Positions 46,458-60,719 of a DNA stretch of 64,000 bases are shown piece by piece (the stretch's first letter is position 1; each line of letters opens with the position of its first letter). The notes below the pieces were generated by a model that had not been told where the DNA came from, did not search any database, and saw only the letters and a program-made list of their open reading frames with translations. The position numbers and the translations under genes were made by a program. The DNA is taken from the NCBI GenBank assembly GCA_022749755.1, contig CM040442.1, forward strand, positions 9,646,457-9,710,456, written 5' to 3'. The DNA is from Azadirachta indica (Eukaryota > Streptophyta > Magnoliopsida > Sapindales > Meliaceae).

Positions 46458-48125
46458 GGAAAATTGATATATACATCTTGATGTTTGGGAGAATAGACAA
46501 TTACCCCATGATGTTCAGGAAAAAAGAAATATCTCCTCAAATTTAGACAAATATATAGATACCTCACTTGACTTCTAACTCGGTTAGTTGACTAATTAGT
46601 TAAATATCATTTGTATTCCTAACTTTTTAAATAATCATAATTTAAAAAAAATTATTTTAATTATAATAACTTAGTTCCTTTCTAATTTTTTTTACAATTT
46701 ATATTTTATAATTATAATAATTTAATCCTTACTTTAATATTTTTAACAAGATATTAAAAACTAAATAATTTTTTAATTTATTATTTAATAAAAAATTTTA
46801 AAAAATTATAATTAAAAAAAATCTAACAATGAAGTAGACCGGATTCTTATGCTAAACTATTTTTAACCCTCTACTTTTATTTTTTTAATAATAATTTGAT
46901 ATTTAATTGTCAAAAACATTTTGCAATATTTTTTTACTATTTTTTTTTTTATATACACTATATTCATTTAAAATTTATATAAAAATTTGATTCGTTTGTT
47001 AACAGAAATAGTAATTAAATATATTTTATATTATTGTTAAATAATATACTTTAATTTTAATAAAAATATAAAAAAAAAAAGAGAGCACACACATACACTT
47101 ATAGAACATGTACTTTTTTTATTTATACTTTCATAATTTTTTAAAGAAAACATAATAAAAAGTTAAATAATTTTTAAATCAACATATTATATATAATTAT
47201 TTAATATTCAATATTTTATTTAAAATTTTTTTATAATTGAATATTAAATTATTAATGAAAGAAAAAATTAAAATTATTTAAGTGTATGGGTTTAATGCAG
47301 CTCATTATTAGAATTTTTTTAATAATAATATTTTTTAATTTTTATTGAAATAATAAATCAAAAAATTATTTGATTCTTAATATATTTGTAAAATATTAAA
47401 ATAAAGACTAAATTGATATAATAAAAATAATAATGTCTAAATTATTAATATATAAAAGTTTATGATATACAAATGATATTTATTTAATTAGTCAACAAAT
47501 AATATTTAATTACTAATTATATTAACAAATAATATAAAATTTTCTTCTTTTATATATTTTATTTATATTTTTATAATAAATATAATGAACTCAACATAAT
47601 CTTTTAAATAAATATAGTGTATATGAAAATAAAATAGTGAAACAATATTTCAAAATTTTTTTGACAATTAAATATCAAATTATTATTAAGAAAGTAAAAG
47701 TAAAAGGTAAAAAATATTTTAGCATATGAGTTTGATCTATTTCATAGTTAGACTTTTTTAATTTTAATTTTTTAAAATTTTTATCAAAATAATAAATCAA
47801 AAAATTATTTAGTTTTTAATATTTTGTTAAAAATATTAAAATAAGGACTAAATTGTTATAATTATAAAATATAAATAGTAAAAAATATTAGAATGGAGAC
47901 TAAGTTATTATAATTAAAATAATTATTCTTTACTTTCTAATCATTTAAAAGTTTATGAATACAAATAATATTTAACTAATCAGTTAAACTAATTAAAATA
48001 GAAGTCAAGAGGTGTATCTGTATATTTGTCCAAATTTGAGGAGAACATTTGTTTTTCGCAAATAACAAGGGGTAAGTGCTTATTCCCCAAACATTAGGGG
48101 GGTATATGTCAATTTTCCTTTTATA
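46458..48125. mobile_element. MULE-like element made almost entirely of a long inverted repeat
   Basis: The left end ('ggaaaattgatatatacatcttgatgtttgggagaatagacaattacccc') pairs with the right end ('ggggtaagtgcttattccccaaacattaggggggtatatgtcaattttcc'). The pairing continues inward: 46850-46930 matches the reverse complement of 47640-47720. Arms of about 800 bp meet near 47270. Extremely AT-rich, no coding frame. A single related end lies at 40560-40758. Confidence 0.7.
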
Positions 48126-48486
48126 GTTTATATATGAAAATTTGACCAAAATATGTAAATGTAATGGACTTAAAACTTTTAACTTAAATCTAAATAACCG
48201 AATGTTTCAATAAATTAAATATTTTATTTATAAATAATACTCTTAATTTATTACGTAATATTTACATATGTTAACAATTTGTTATATTACTTTTAAATTT
48301 TTTAGTATATATATATATTAACATATCAATTTGAATCTTTATTTTTACAAAAAAACGTTGAAGGACATCTTAGTCCTTAACGTTTGGTTAATTAGTCATT
48401 AAGTCCTAATAATTTGAAATTTACCTTAAAAGTATATGCACAGTAAATTTGGATAGAAAAGTGTAATAAAGTATACGCACATAATT

Positions 48487-49615
48487 ACAATTCTGTCCCT
48501 ATTAATTTTTATACTTAACTCCCCTAAAGTTTTGAAAAATAGAACATACACACATAAATTTTTACTAATGTAAAAATACCCTTAACTTTTAAATAAAGAT
48601 AAAAATACACTAAAGTAATTATTTATAATAAAAAAATAAGTATTTTATCCTTATATTATTGTCTTAAAGTATTAAAGGACATATAAATAATTATAGTATT
48701 ATTATTTTTATTTTTAATTACTAATATAATGTTATTTTAATTGTTAAATTTAAAAATTATAATAATATTTTAATCACTAATTATTTTTTTTTTTGAAATT
48801 TGATGTCAATTTTTTAACAATATTAATTCCTTCAAATATTTCAATTAAAATGGTCTATTTCAAAAATTAAGTATAATAATATTATCAAAATCTCTAAGTT
48901 TTTGTTTTTAAATATTATTTATATCATTTTTTTTAAAATGTAAAATTTTGTAGTCACAAATATTTAAAATATTTAGAACATAATTTTTTCACTATTACTT
49001 GTAAAAATTAAATACTCTATTTTAGAAATTTTAACAATATTAAATGGTCTATTTTGTCAAAATTCCCAAAGTAGGCTATTTAGTTTTCTACAATTAATAA
49101 TAAAAAATGCCTTGTAAAATTTTTGTACAAGAATTTTTTACAAATAAATTTAAAATTTTTATGGTGTAAAATTTAATACTTTTTTATAGCAAATTTTAAA
49201 ATTGATATTGCAAAAAATAATAATTTAGGATTTTGACAATATAAATTATATATAATTAATGTTGTACAAAAATTAACATCAAATTTTAAAGGAAAAAATA
49301 ATTAACAATCAAAATATTATTATAATTTTAATTTTAAATATTAAAATAAAATTATATTAGTTATAAAAAATAAAAATAATATACTGTTAAAAATAAAAAT
49401 AATAATACTATAGTTATTTTATATATGTTTTAGTAGTTTGAGACAATAGTTTAGGGATAAAATACTTATTTGTATTATAAATAGTTAGGTAAGAGTATTT
49501 TTATCTTTTTCAAAAGTTAAGGATTTTTTTACATTTTAAAAAATTTAAGTATGTTTTATTTTTCAAAAATTTAGGAGAGTTAAGTAAAATAAATAATAGG
49601 GATACAATTTACTCA
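48487..49615. mobile_element. Second AT-rich foldback element
   Basis: The left end ('tgtccctattaatttttatacttaactcccctaaagttttgaaaaatag') pairs with the right end ('ttttgaaaaatttaggagagttaagtaaaataaataatagggataca' region, 49560-49610) as inverted repeats. The arms extend at least 300 bp (48580-48780 with 49320-49510). No coding frame. Confidence 0.65.
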
Positions 49616-50520
49616 AGATTAAATAAATTTTTTAATTTGTTATTTCAATAAAAGAATTAAGAAAACATACAATTAAAAAATTTAAACAATGGGTTAGATT
49701 AAACTTATGCTAAAATATTTATAAGTTTTTTCCTTTTTTTAGCAATAAATTTGATATTTAATCGTTAAAAATTTTTAAAATATATTTTAACATTTTTTAT
49801 TTTTATATATATATATTTTTGTATAAAAGATTATATTAAATTTATTATATTTTCTAAAAAACAATTTTCAAAATATAAATAAAAATATAAAAAAAGAAGA
49901 AAATTTAGTATCACTTGTTAATAAAACTAATAATTAGATGTATTTTATACTCTTATTAACTAATATAAGTTAATTTTAATTAAAGATAGAAAAATAAAAA
50001 TTTTATTATTTTTATTTGTAATATATATATATATAAATAACATGTATTTATTGTTTATGTTTTTATTTATATTTTCATATATTTTTTAAAAAATAATAAA
50101 TTTATCATAATTTTTTAAATAAATATATTATATGTAAAAATAAAATAATAAAAAATATTTTAATTAAAATTTTTAATAATAAATGTCAAATTATTACTAT
50201 AGAAAGATTTTAGAATATAAGTGTAATTTAACTTATTATTTAAAATTTTTTAATAGTATTTTTTTAAAATTTTTATTGAAATAACAAATTAAAAAATTTA
50301 AAAAATTTATTTAATTTTGAGTATATTATGAAAAATATTAAATAGGGATTAAATTGTTATAGTTGAAAAATGTATATTACAAACAATATTACAATAAAAA
50401 TTTAATTGTTATAAAATAAATAAAATATATATCATATTGTTATTATATAAAAGTTTAGGAAAGTAAATAAAAATAAACAATCGGTTAATTATTAAAAATA
50501 AGTCAAGGGAAGTAATTGGG
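49616..50520. repeat. Relative of the 46458 element, left end missing
   Basis: 49640-49790 resembles 46770-46930, and 50160-50500 resembles its inverted arm. The expected left terminus is not found; the foldback at 48487-49615 abuts it and may have disrupted it. Confidence 0.5.
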
Positions 50521-51773
50521 TATCTATTAATATCTCAATTAAATATTTATATTCAAATATTCAAGATGAGAAAAATATACATCATTCAAATTTAAATTTT
50601 AATTAAATTCAAAGTCAGTCATATTTATTCTTAATACAAAAAAGACAATCACTACTTAAATATAAAAATATTTTCTTCAATCTTTTACAGTAACAAAAAG
50701 GCTGATGGCTATCTTGTCTTATCCTCTAACAATATAAAATCAATTCGAAAAAGATTTCGGTTGCATTGCAATCCATTACTTATATATCCTTCAATTTTTA
50801 TAAATAATAACAAATATTTTTACTATAATTTGATACAAATAATATTTAATATTTTTAAATAAAATAACAAATATTTGAAAGAAATTATTGCTAATTAAAA
50901 TTTGAGAGTTGTTTTAAAAAAATTATAAAAATAATACAGAGAGATTTTTGAGACACATAGATATATAAAGAATACAAGTTTTTCAATAATACACAATAAA
51001 GAATACTTTAAATTGAGATTTCATAAGTTTGAGAAGTTTTTATATAATTAAATTTCTTCAAATATCTCATAAAAATTAAAAAATCAATATTTATTTTTCA
51101 AGTTCATGTAATTTTAATGAATAAAACCACAATCCCATGTAACAACTTGGTAAAGCATAGCATTTTATTCATGAAATTTGGTTAGGGTTGTGGATTCTAA
51201 TGATAATGAGAAATGGTAGACACATATGTATAGAAAATGGTGAGATATATAGGGAATAATATTTTATTATTATGTGCATCACTATGTATTTCATACGCAG
51301 AACTGATGTTATCATCACAGCTATCATAAATAAAAATGCAAATTATTGGTACACATAGAATTATTATGTTAATTCAATAAATTTGTGCTTGCAATTTCAC
51401 CCTTTCCTAGTGATCAGCCCAAAAATTTGTTCCTTTTACTTATTCATTTTTTATCAGTAAAATATTGATTATCACCTTAAAAATTGTAATATATTAGTGA
51501 TTTGTAATAAAATAGACTTGAACTTAAATATTTGCAGAAGATCACTAAGTTATAAAATAACTTACTTTTGAGATATGAATTAAAATTGTTGGCTGTAAAA
51601 AAGAAAGTTCAGTATTTTGGAAATTTTATTTTAAAAAGTAGTGAGTTTCTAAAGTAATTTATGTATTTAATTAAATTTTATGGTTAAAATATTGCAACAA
51701 TACAAATAGTCAAAATTACCTCTATAGTAAATATTATTTAGTGAGTAAATTTGTTTCCAAAATATTTCTTTTT
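50521..51773. other. AT-rich spacer, nothing recognised
   Basis: No coding motif, tandem repeat or clear terminal repeats are visible. Confidence 0.45.
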
Positions 51774-53122
51774 TTAAGGTGATCTTGGAAAATAAAGAAA
51801 AGAGTTAAAAAAAAAAAAGTAAATAAATAGAGCAAAGAATATGAAATCAGGAGGATATGGTGGACAAAATGGCCAGCCCAAACGTGTTGAAGCATGTAGG
51901 GAAATAAAAAGAAGAAAAAGCCTAAGAAAAATGATGTTCTTGGACGGCTCATCCTCTGTCAAGCCCACCATTGCACAAACTAAGAAATAAATCCACAAAA
52001 ATGATAACTGGGGAATCCATTGGCAATTCCACAGAGAGGAATTCGAATTCTGAAGAAGTATCCCACCAATGCAAAGAATGATGCTGAACCCTATATTAGA
52101 AAAAGCATCCTCAACACAGTTATTTTCACGAAAAATATGTGAAATCAGGAAATTCATAGATGAAAGTAAATGACAACAATTCCGTCATTGACTGCGAAGG
52201 CTCCATTAAGGCAAAAGAGATGGGTTGTTGAATAAATGAATGACAAGCATCGAGTTATTTTCCAGCCACAGATTCAGCCAATCCTTTGTACGCGCAAGTT
52301 CAACGACAAGAATGGCTTCCATTATTTCAGCATAGTAAGTCATGTTATGGCTTAAGAAGAGCCCTAGCCTCCCAAAAACTCACCAGAATAGTTGCAAAAA
52401 CACCCCCACAGGCTGCAGTCCTTGGATTACCCTTCGCCAACTCATCAGAATTTGCCTTTACCTAATCAGTTGGGGGAGGCAACCAATTCAAAATGAGAAC
52501 CTTAGGTGCACGCCCAAAGGATCAAAAAACTCCAAGAGCAGTAAGAATGTCTCTATGCTTCCCATAGAAAAAAAAAAAAAAAAAAGGAAGTGAGCCAGTA
52601 CATCAGATCGAATATTACAATAGAAGGGACCACATTCTCCTTCCGAAGCTTGTTGCGTGCTTTCAAAATCTAATAAAATAAATAAAGAGTCGAGGGAATC
52701 CACAAGTTGAATAATTGAGGACTGAAAGATGAATGAATGATAACATTCCAAAGATCAAAGACTGAATCAAGCCTATGGAGAGCAATCCAAAACAGAAAAC
52801 TAAATCATTGCGATAGTTGACTTGCAAAAGAACAACTAGCGAAGACATGATCAACTCTCTCGAAGTGTGAAGGATACCACATAAGGAGCACGCTGAAACC
52901 AAACAGATATGACGGAGACAAAGTACCTTGTGTGGAGGCACCCTCTACCTGATCATGGAAAGTTTAGGGGGAAGAAAGTGCTTCCAAATTATATCACACC
53001 AAACTAACCGAGATCGACAAACGTGCAACGAATCATAGCTACATTTAAGGGTTAAGTTCCCTTTTGGATTGGCCTTCGATTGACGGCAATTGGCTAAGGA
53101 ATGTCCAAAGCTTTGAAAACCT
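51774..53122 (-). mobile_element. LINE remnant, 3' portion (zf-RVT and RNase H)
   Basis: Minus strand. Just past the insertion point are FQSFGHSLANC (second half of a gag zinc knuckle) and a stop. Then comes SRLVWCDIIWKHFLPPKLS, with VPPHKVLCLRHICLVSACSLCG (shown in two parts: VPPHKVLCLRH, VSACSLCG) of the zf-RVT type. RNase H remnants follow down to FLISHIFRENNCVEDAFSNIG (ISHIFRENNCVEDAF) at about 52130. Endonuclease and most of RT are missing. A T-run on the plus strand near 51768 may mark the poly(A) tail. It continues at 58190 beyond the Copia insert. Confidence 0.7.
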
Positions 53123-53368
53123 TGAGAAGAAATAGATTCTTATTTCTTGAATATTGTTAAAGTACAATAGCAGCTTGTATAGAGGCTTTACAAGACAATA
53201 TATAAATAAGGAAACAAATATTATATAATTATGTACAATATTTATCAAAAGAAATCAAAATAAAGAAAAGGAAAGAAATCATAGTACAGAAGGAAAATGT
53301 TAATAATATTGATTAACAAAATTAAGGAAAGAAATCAGCTTGATTTCATTAATCAATTATCATTAACA
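53123..53368 (-). repeat. Copia LTR (3' LTR)
   Basis: 246 bp; on the minus strand it runs TGTTAATG...TTCTCA. Confidence 0.9.
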
Positions 53369-56300
53369 GCCTCCCTAAAACTCAAGATGGCTTAGTAGAA
53401 GTTATCTTGAGTTTGGTCATCAGATCATGAAAATGACTTGGATGATGACTTTTGGTGAACATATCTGCTGTTTGGTCTAAAGAGGGGATGAAATGAAGAG
53501 TAATAATGCCTTGAGTGATATATTGACGATTGAAATGATAGTCAACTTCAATATGTTTGGTGCATTCATGGAAGACATCATTGTGAGCAATCTGAATAGC
53601 ATTACTATTATCACAAGCATAAGAAGTAAGATCAGAATGATGAACACACATAACACAAAGAAGTCAACGAACTCTAGTAATCTCTTAATCAATATCTACA
53701 AGAGCACAGTATTCTGCCTCTGTGCTAGATCTTGCAACAATAGTCTACTTCTTACAACACCAAAAAATAAGAGAATCACCCAAAAAAATATAAAAACTCG
53801 TGGTAGAGTGTTGGTCAGTAAGATCATTAGCCCAATTTGCATTAAAAAAGACACATAACTGTAGAGACAAATGAGCAAAGAAATGAAGCCCATGAAATAA
53901 AGTACCCCTGATGTAACGAAGAATATGAAGAACAGCCGCATAATAAGGAGAGCGGGGAGCAAACATGTACTGGCTCACAATATGAAGAGCATGAAAGATG
54001 TCAAGTTGAGTAACTATGACATAAACTAAACTACCAACTAGTTGTCTATAAAAGCATCTTCTAATGGAACCCTGTCAAGGGGCATGAGTTTGGCATTGGG
54101 CTCTAAAGGAGTAGAGACAATTTTACTATTAGTTAGCCTAATTTGAGTAAAGAGATCTGATACATACTTGGCCTGAGAAAGATAGTAGCCATTACAGTCA
54201 GAAAGTACGTCTAAACTAAGAAAGTAATTAAGATGGTCAAGATCTTTCATCTCAAAATATTGTTGAAGTAAGGTCTTGAGAGCAGATATTCCATCAATAT
54301 CATCACCAATAATAATCATATCATCCACATAAAGTATTGATGTTGTGAATGAAGAGAGTTATATCATAAGAGCTAGAATGAAAATCAAGTTGCTGAATGA
54401 TAGTGTTGAACTCAGCAAACCAAGCTCAAAGAGCTTCTTTGAGACCATACAAGGCATGATGAAGCATGTAGACTTTGTGTGGTGGATGGGAATATCTTGA
54501 AGGAGGCTTCATATAATCATCTTCAATGTGATCACCATTGACGAAAGCAATTTTAACATCCATCTGAAACAGTGTCCATGGGCGTACAACAACTACTGCT
54601 AAAAGGTTTTATACATATGTCATACGAGCAACAAGTACAAAGGTTTCTTCATAGTCAATACCAAACTCCTAATTAAATGCCTTAGCAACCAATCTAGCTT
54701 TATAACATGTAATGGAGCCATCAGCTTTAGTTTTGATTTTGTAAACTCATTTGCAACTAATTGCTAATTTTTGAGGTGGTAGATCAATCAAGTCCCATGT
54801 AAGTAATTTTTCAAGAGTTTACAATTCCTCTGTCATTGCTTGCTGCCAAACAGGATTAAAACTAGTTTCGGAATAAGATTGAGGCTCATCCAAGGAAAGA
54901 GTAGTAGAAAAGTAGTGATAATCTCAAAATCTAATAGAAATTTCTCTTACTCGATTAGATTGACAAGGTGGAGGAAGAAGATCAGAGAAGTTAGACTGAG
55001 AGACAGTGGAGTCGTTAGATGTGGACCTGAAAGGCAAAGTCGTTAACTTAGGAGTAGGTAGTGGTATAGTGGATATATCTGTTGAGGGTTCATCTGAATT
55101 ACCTACATCAATGTTATCAAGAAACAAATCTATAGAATTGCAAGAAAAGGAGGGAATAAGAGTAGATTTGGAATGAAAACTGGAAATGGAAAAGAACAAA
55201 ACAAGTACAACCAAAGACTTTAAGAAGACTATAGTTAGGAGGAGTCCCACACAATTGCTCATAAGGAGATTGATTACCAGTGAGTAGGGAAGGAAGATGA
55301 TTGATAATATATATAGCTGTAAGAGCAACTTCCCTCGAAAAACGTTCTGGAAAGGAAGCAGAGATAAGAAGAGCATGAACAATTTGATGAATATGTGTAC
55401 GTTTACGCTCAACTCGACCATTGTCTTAAGATCTGTCAAGACAAGAGCGTTGACAAAAAGTCCCATTAGTTTGCAAAAGATCTAAAAACCCAGAATCTCT
55501 ATATTTCATAGCATTATCAGTGCAAAAAATTTTAATGGAACGAGAAAATTATGTCTAAATCATTTTAATAAAATCACGATAAATTTTGGATAACTTTGAT
55601 TTGTACTTCATAAAATAAATTTATATATAACGTGAGTAATCATCAATAAAAATAACAAAATACTTTAAACTTTCCATAATGGCATTGAGGGAGGGCCCCC
55701 AGATATCCTAATCTATGAGATTAAATGGAGTAGTAGAAATAGAATCACTATTATTAAAAGGTAAAGTAATACATTTTGCTAACTGACAGAAGACACAATC
55801 AAATTGATCATGGGATATAATACCCAAAATTCCACTAGAAACTAGTGAACGAAGATGACTAAGTGATAGATGTCTTAATCAACAATGCTAGAGACTCAAG
55901 GAAGAGATAGGCATTGTGGAGGCAACAGATAGAGGAATAGAGTGAGGTGTGAATGGTAGATGAAGACTGATGAGCTCAAACAGATGTCCAACTTTACGGC
56001 CTATCTTAAGCGTCTGACCCGTATTTAGATCCTGCACATGAAAGCCAGAAGTAGTAAAAAGAACATAAAGACCAAAATCACATAATTGACCAACAAACAA
56101 AAAGTTGAGAGTGAGATAGGGAATCAAGAAAGTGTTTGATAAAGAGAGATTAGATGAAGTGATTTGACCTAAGTGACTAACATGCACAGTAGATTTATTT
56201 GCAGTTTGAATAGTAGGTAAATGTGGAACAAATGATTTAGAACAAAAAAGAGTAGAGTTTGCAGTCATATGATTGTAATGCACAGAGTCAAAATACCAAG

Positions 56301-57955
56301 AAGATGTACCTGAAGGAATTGAGGAATTTGAAATGGATGGATTATTAGATTTCTACAAAAGTTGTTGAAGAACAAGCGTAAGATCATTGATGGTAAGAGA
56401 TGGAGAAGTAGGATAGTCATTGGTGTTATCAACAACAGCAACAAATAATGGTGGAGAATGCTTTGGTTTTCCTTTACTTGAATAGTCTCGTGCAAAGTGT
56501 TGAAGACCAACTTTGGGATATACTTTGCATCTCTTAATTGGACAATTGAGAAACCAGTGACTAGTCTTATGGCAATAATTACAACTCACTACAGAGTCAA
56601 ACTAGGAAGTAAAAGTAATAGCAAGAGCAGTGCCTAAGCGAGGTGGTTGTAGAGGAGCAAGCCAAATTTCCTTGGAGACAAGCATATCAATAGATTCATC
56701 AAGAGTAGGTAAAGGTTTTTGGTGAAAAAAGGAAGCTTGTGTAGGTTCAAATGTATCTTGCAAGGCCATGAGAAACATCATCAATTATTGTTGGTCTCTA
56801 TAAACGGCAAATTTCGTAGCATCCTCAGAGGTTGTCCGTTTAAGTTCTGAAAGTGATAATTAGTCCCATAAAAACTACATCTATGAGTGAAAGTCAGAGA
56901 TAGACTGACTAGGCTCTTGGCGCATGTTATGAAGCTTGTATAGGATTTGATACTGGTGTGATAAATTAGTGACAGTTTATCGATGAGTAAGAAAATCTTA
57001 CAGTGCTTTGACTGTCTCAAATATTCCAAATTATAGATAGATGGAAGGGATAAATGTATTACGAAACCATGTTATAATCTGGTGATTTTAGCTGTCCCAC
57101 TCTTCCAATCGATCAACAAACTTTTCATTAGTATCTTCATTGGTTTTTATAGGTTCGATGATAGCCAGTAATATACTGCCAAAGACAGTGTCCTTCGAGA
57201 AAACTCGACATCGCTTGAGCCCATAAAACATAGTTATGTCCATTTAACTGAATGTGAATAGAGTGAAAAACACCAGAGCTGTCTATAATGTGAGAATATG
57301 GAGGAAAAAATAGACTGGTGATGAGTGATGACTTGTTAAAAAGTTTTTTGCACGATGAAAGGTAATACCAGTTCGGATTCGGCGTTGACTGCACTGGTAA
57401 GTGGCCAGAAACAGCGAGCAAAGGCTATGAAAAGATTGATTGACCACTTTTGAAGCAAATGGTAGTGGCGATGAGGCAACAAGTGCCATTGATCAGCCTG
57501 AACAAGAGTGGGCAGCAACAGGTTTGACTCAAAATTGACCAAGATGATAGGCCGTCAGAAATGGAAATCGGGACCATAAACTAAACGGCTAGCCAATTCT
57601 GAATCAAATGATGATGGCTGTAAGGCAAAACACACCGTCGTTCAGCTGGATTGGAGCTAAACAGAACCATAAAAACCTTGTCTTTGTAGCAGTGATTGGT
57701 GGCATGTGGAGGTAAACGAAGACTACGATGGCACTGGTCGGCTTAATTTGAAGCTGTAGACATCGGCGGTATTGCAAACGGATATCGAGATGCCACGGCG
57801 CATGAGTCTCATGCAATGGTTACAGAGCGGCGCATGTACCACACTCGTAGCTGAGAAAACAATGGCGGTTGACTATTCTGAAATACAGAATTCCGGATAC
57901 TAGAACCGAAAGAAAAATCAAGACTGAGTCGAAGCTAAACTTGGCTTTAATACCA

Positions 57956-58189
57956 AGAGAAAAAATCGATTCTTATTTCCTGAATATTGTAATAGCAGCC
58001 TTTATGCAAGCTTTACAAGACGATATATAAGCAAACAAATATTATTTAATTATATACAACGTTTATGAAAAGAAATCAAAATCAAGAAAAGGAAAGAAAT
58101 CATAGTACAAAAGGAAAATGTTAATAATATTGATTAACGAAATCAAGGAAAGAAATCAGCTTGATTTCATTAATCAATTATCATTAACA
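57956..58189 (-). repeat. Copia LTR (5' LTR)
   Basis: 234 bp, about 12 bp shorter than its partner, with a dozen or so substitutions. Confidence 0.9.
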
Positions 58190-59002
58190 AACCTGAACAT
58201 CTAGTCGGGGGATTTTCGTAATGTACCTCAATCGGGAAGCCATGATCCAGTAATTCAATTATGATGAAATCTGGAAGTGGCCTCGAAAGATCCATCCGTG
58301 TTAGAATGTGAGCATAGTATCCATACTTTTTCTCAGTTCTAGCTTGCTTAATTTGAAGTGTTATGCCAACTCCTCATGCAACTATCATGAGGATTCGTGG
58401 ATTCTAGTATTCCATGCTCAGCCCATAGATGCTATTACACACCTCGGCATGGGAGCAAATTTTGGGATCATAAGGGTCGAAATTCGGCTGCCATTGATAT
58501 AGCCTAAGTATGCTTTGCGTAGCATGCAAGCGCCTTTTCTCTAAGCTCTGCGCATATCATTCTCCTCATCAAAGTGAATATCAAAAACCCACGGCCCAGT
58601 GGCGTAAGATTCCATGTTAGGTTGCCAAATCTTTTGCCGAAAAGGTTTGAACTCATCCGCTCTCATCGGTTTGGATCCTGGTTTTAGCATGATACGGCCA
58701 ATGAGATTTGTTTTGAATGATTCCAGCTCCTTCTTGTGAAGGTCTGGTTCTATGCATACCACTGTTGTGTCTTCACGTTGCTGTGGTAAAGGAAATTGTT
58801 TGGAAAGGTCTGTTAGCATTTGGCTTTGCCAAATGGGAGGCAAAGGTTGGCATTTTCTATGATGTTGGTACATCCGAGTTTGAGAGGCAAGGAGGCAAGT
58901 GCTGCCGATTGTTGTATCTTTGTCAAGAGTGAAAATATTTAATAAATTTCGTATAATATAGACGTTTTTGAAAGGCAAAAAATACTTTTGTCGGGGCAAC
59001 AA
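58190..59002 (-). mobile_element. LINE remnant, 5' portion (DUF4283 gag-like ORF)
   Basis: Minus strand. LSKQFPLPQQREDTTVVCIE, then LESFKTNLIGRIMLKPGSK and WVFDIHFDEENDMRR (58800-58545) match the DUF4283 region at the start of plant LINE gag-like proteins. Downstream, out of frame, come MDLSRPLPDFIIIELLDHGF (58300) and CSG, the first half of the zinc knuckle cut by the Copia insertion. The 5' end of the element is not defined. Confidence 0.7.
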
Positions 59003-60719
59003 AAACTCAAATTTTTATTATTTAATTTTTAGTTGATAATTTATTATTACAAGTTCATTATAATCTCAATTTATTAATAATATTTTTTTTCTCTTTCTAA
59101 TATTTACTTTCAATGTATATGAGGCATTGAAGAGAACCAAATTATACGGTATGCTTTTTAGTTATGAAAAGTTATGGCATGAATCATTAGTTAAATATAA
59201 ACAAATATAGATGTTCCATTAATATTAACTATTAAATAAAGTAGTTGTACCAGGCTATATAGCTAAATTCTTAAGGATGTTAATTTTTTATGCAAATTAT
59301 TGTATACAAATTTAGGTAACATGTTAAATAAAACGAAAACGAATAATGTAAATAATGAGAATATTTCAATTTTTCTAAAACAAAATTTGTAGCTAGTTTG
59401 TATGGTTGATCAAATTATGAAATTATCACACCACTTTTATGCAATTTAAGGAGACTTAATATGCATTTCTCAACTAATTAGATTTTTCATTATATAATAT
59501 ATATTATCCCAAATTCTTTTCTAATTTATGTTAACCATTAAAATCAATTTGGTCTCTAAAAACTTAAGTAATAATTATCCAATTATTTATAGATAGCAAT
59601 TCGCAAAAACCGGATGTTCTTATGATTTTAGTTTTGCAATTACCACTTAACATTTTTCAACTAATTCTTTCCTTTAAATCCTACTAAAAGAATTATGTTA
59701 CTAAAAAATTGGAGAAAATCAAATTAGATAAATGTACATATATTTTAAAATAAAATTAAATAAATTAGCATGTAAGTTTTTAAAGTTCATGTAAGGATAG
59801 AAAGTTTTTAAATCTGATTCTGTAATCACTGGATATATAGTCTTCTATTATGGACTTGTGTTTTACAACACAGTGTCTCTCTTGGGCTATCTGTTTTCGT
59901 TTACCTAACATGGTTCAAAATATTTTTAGTTGTTAATATAATTGAAATTATTTTTTATAATATTTATTTATGTGATTGAAATGGCCGTTTTTGTGAAGGG
60001 AGTTTGTTGCCTATTTTGCATTGCAAGAGTGCTGATAAAAGTATTTCAGAATATTTTACATGAACAAAATAAAAAACTTCAGTTATGAGACATAGGAAAG
60101 AAGGGAGAAATAAAATATTTTTTTGTTGTTAACTAAAATTTTCCAAGACACATTTGTTTATGTATGATCAATTTTTTATTTTATAAACTGCATGTTTATA
60201 TGTTTCTTCTAAAAGGTAAGCATCTATTTAGGAATAAGATAGCTATAGGAATAAATTCTAAATCAGAAATTTGTTAAGGTTGTTTTAATTCGAGAACAGG
60301 AAGAATGCGCAAACTGGCAATAAGAAAATAAAATCAAGTTTTTTAGTTTGCACCAAGGAAATATACGAGAGTCTGAAGTCGAGAAGTCGGTATTAAGAGT
60401 GAACTTACAAAAGGTTTTCGAATATGTGCAAGAACACAAACAATTTTAACTCTGGAAGCGAAAAGAAAACATAAATAAATTATTTTAACTGGCTAGGTAT
60501 TCGTCTGTTGTTGAAGTCAATTAGTAAAAGAAAACTGAAATATTAAAAAGCCAACCACCACCCAATTTTTAATTTAACTTAATTGGATAAAAAAGAAAAT
60601 AAATGAATTGCTTTTGAACTAACAAAGCGTCAAATTCTGATATTGATTTGTAATTGCATGTTTCAGATATGACGGAAATAAAAATTACTGAAATGATTTG
60701 TAAAGAAAAGGTAAAAGTA
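59003..60719. other. Spacer upstream of NLR 2
   Basis: No gene seen. 59040-59150 resembles 2760-2870 upstream of NLR 1. The rest is AT-rich without a clear repeat structure. Confidence 0.4.

Larger units (their letters stand above)
53123..58189 (-). mobile_element. Complete but mutated Copia LTR retrotransposon, 5.07 kb
   Basis: LTRs at 53123-53368 and 57956-58189 are flanked by a perfect 5-bp target duplication AACCT (53118-53122 and 58190-58194). On the minus strand the primer site is TGGTATTAAAGCC (57955-57943), near the initiator-Met type, and the polypurine tract is TTAGGGAGGC next to the 3' LTR. Coding order: gag (LNGHNYVLWAQAMSSFLEG, 57250), CCHC knuckle (CNYCHKTSHWFLNCP, 56580), protease/pre-integrase region (HMTANSTLFCSK, 56270), integrase (about 55850-55150), RT (DDMIIIGDD, 54320) and RNase H (CDNSNAIQIAHNDVF, 53610). 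Frameshifts and stops occur throughout, so it cannot move on its own. Confidence 0.93.
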
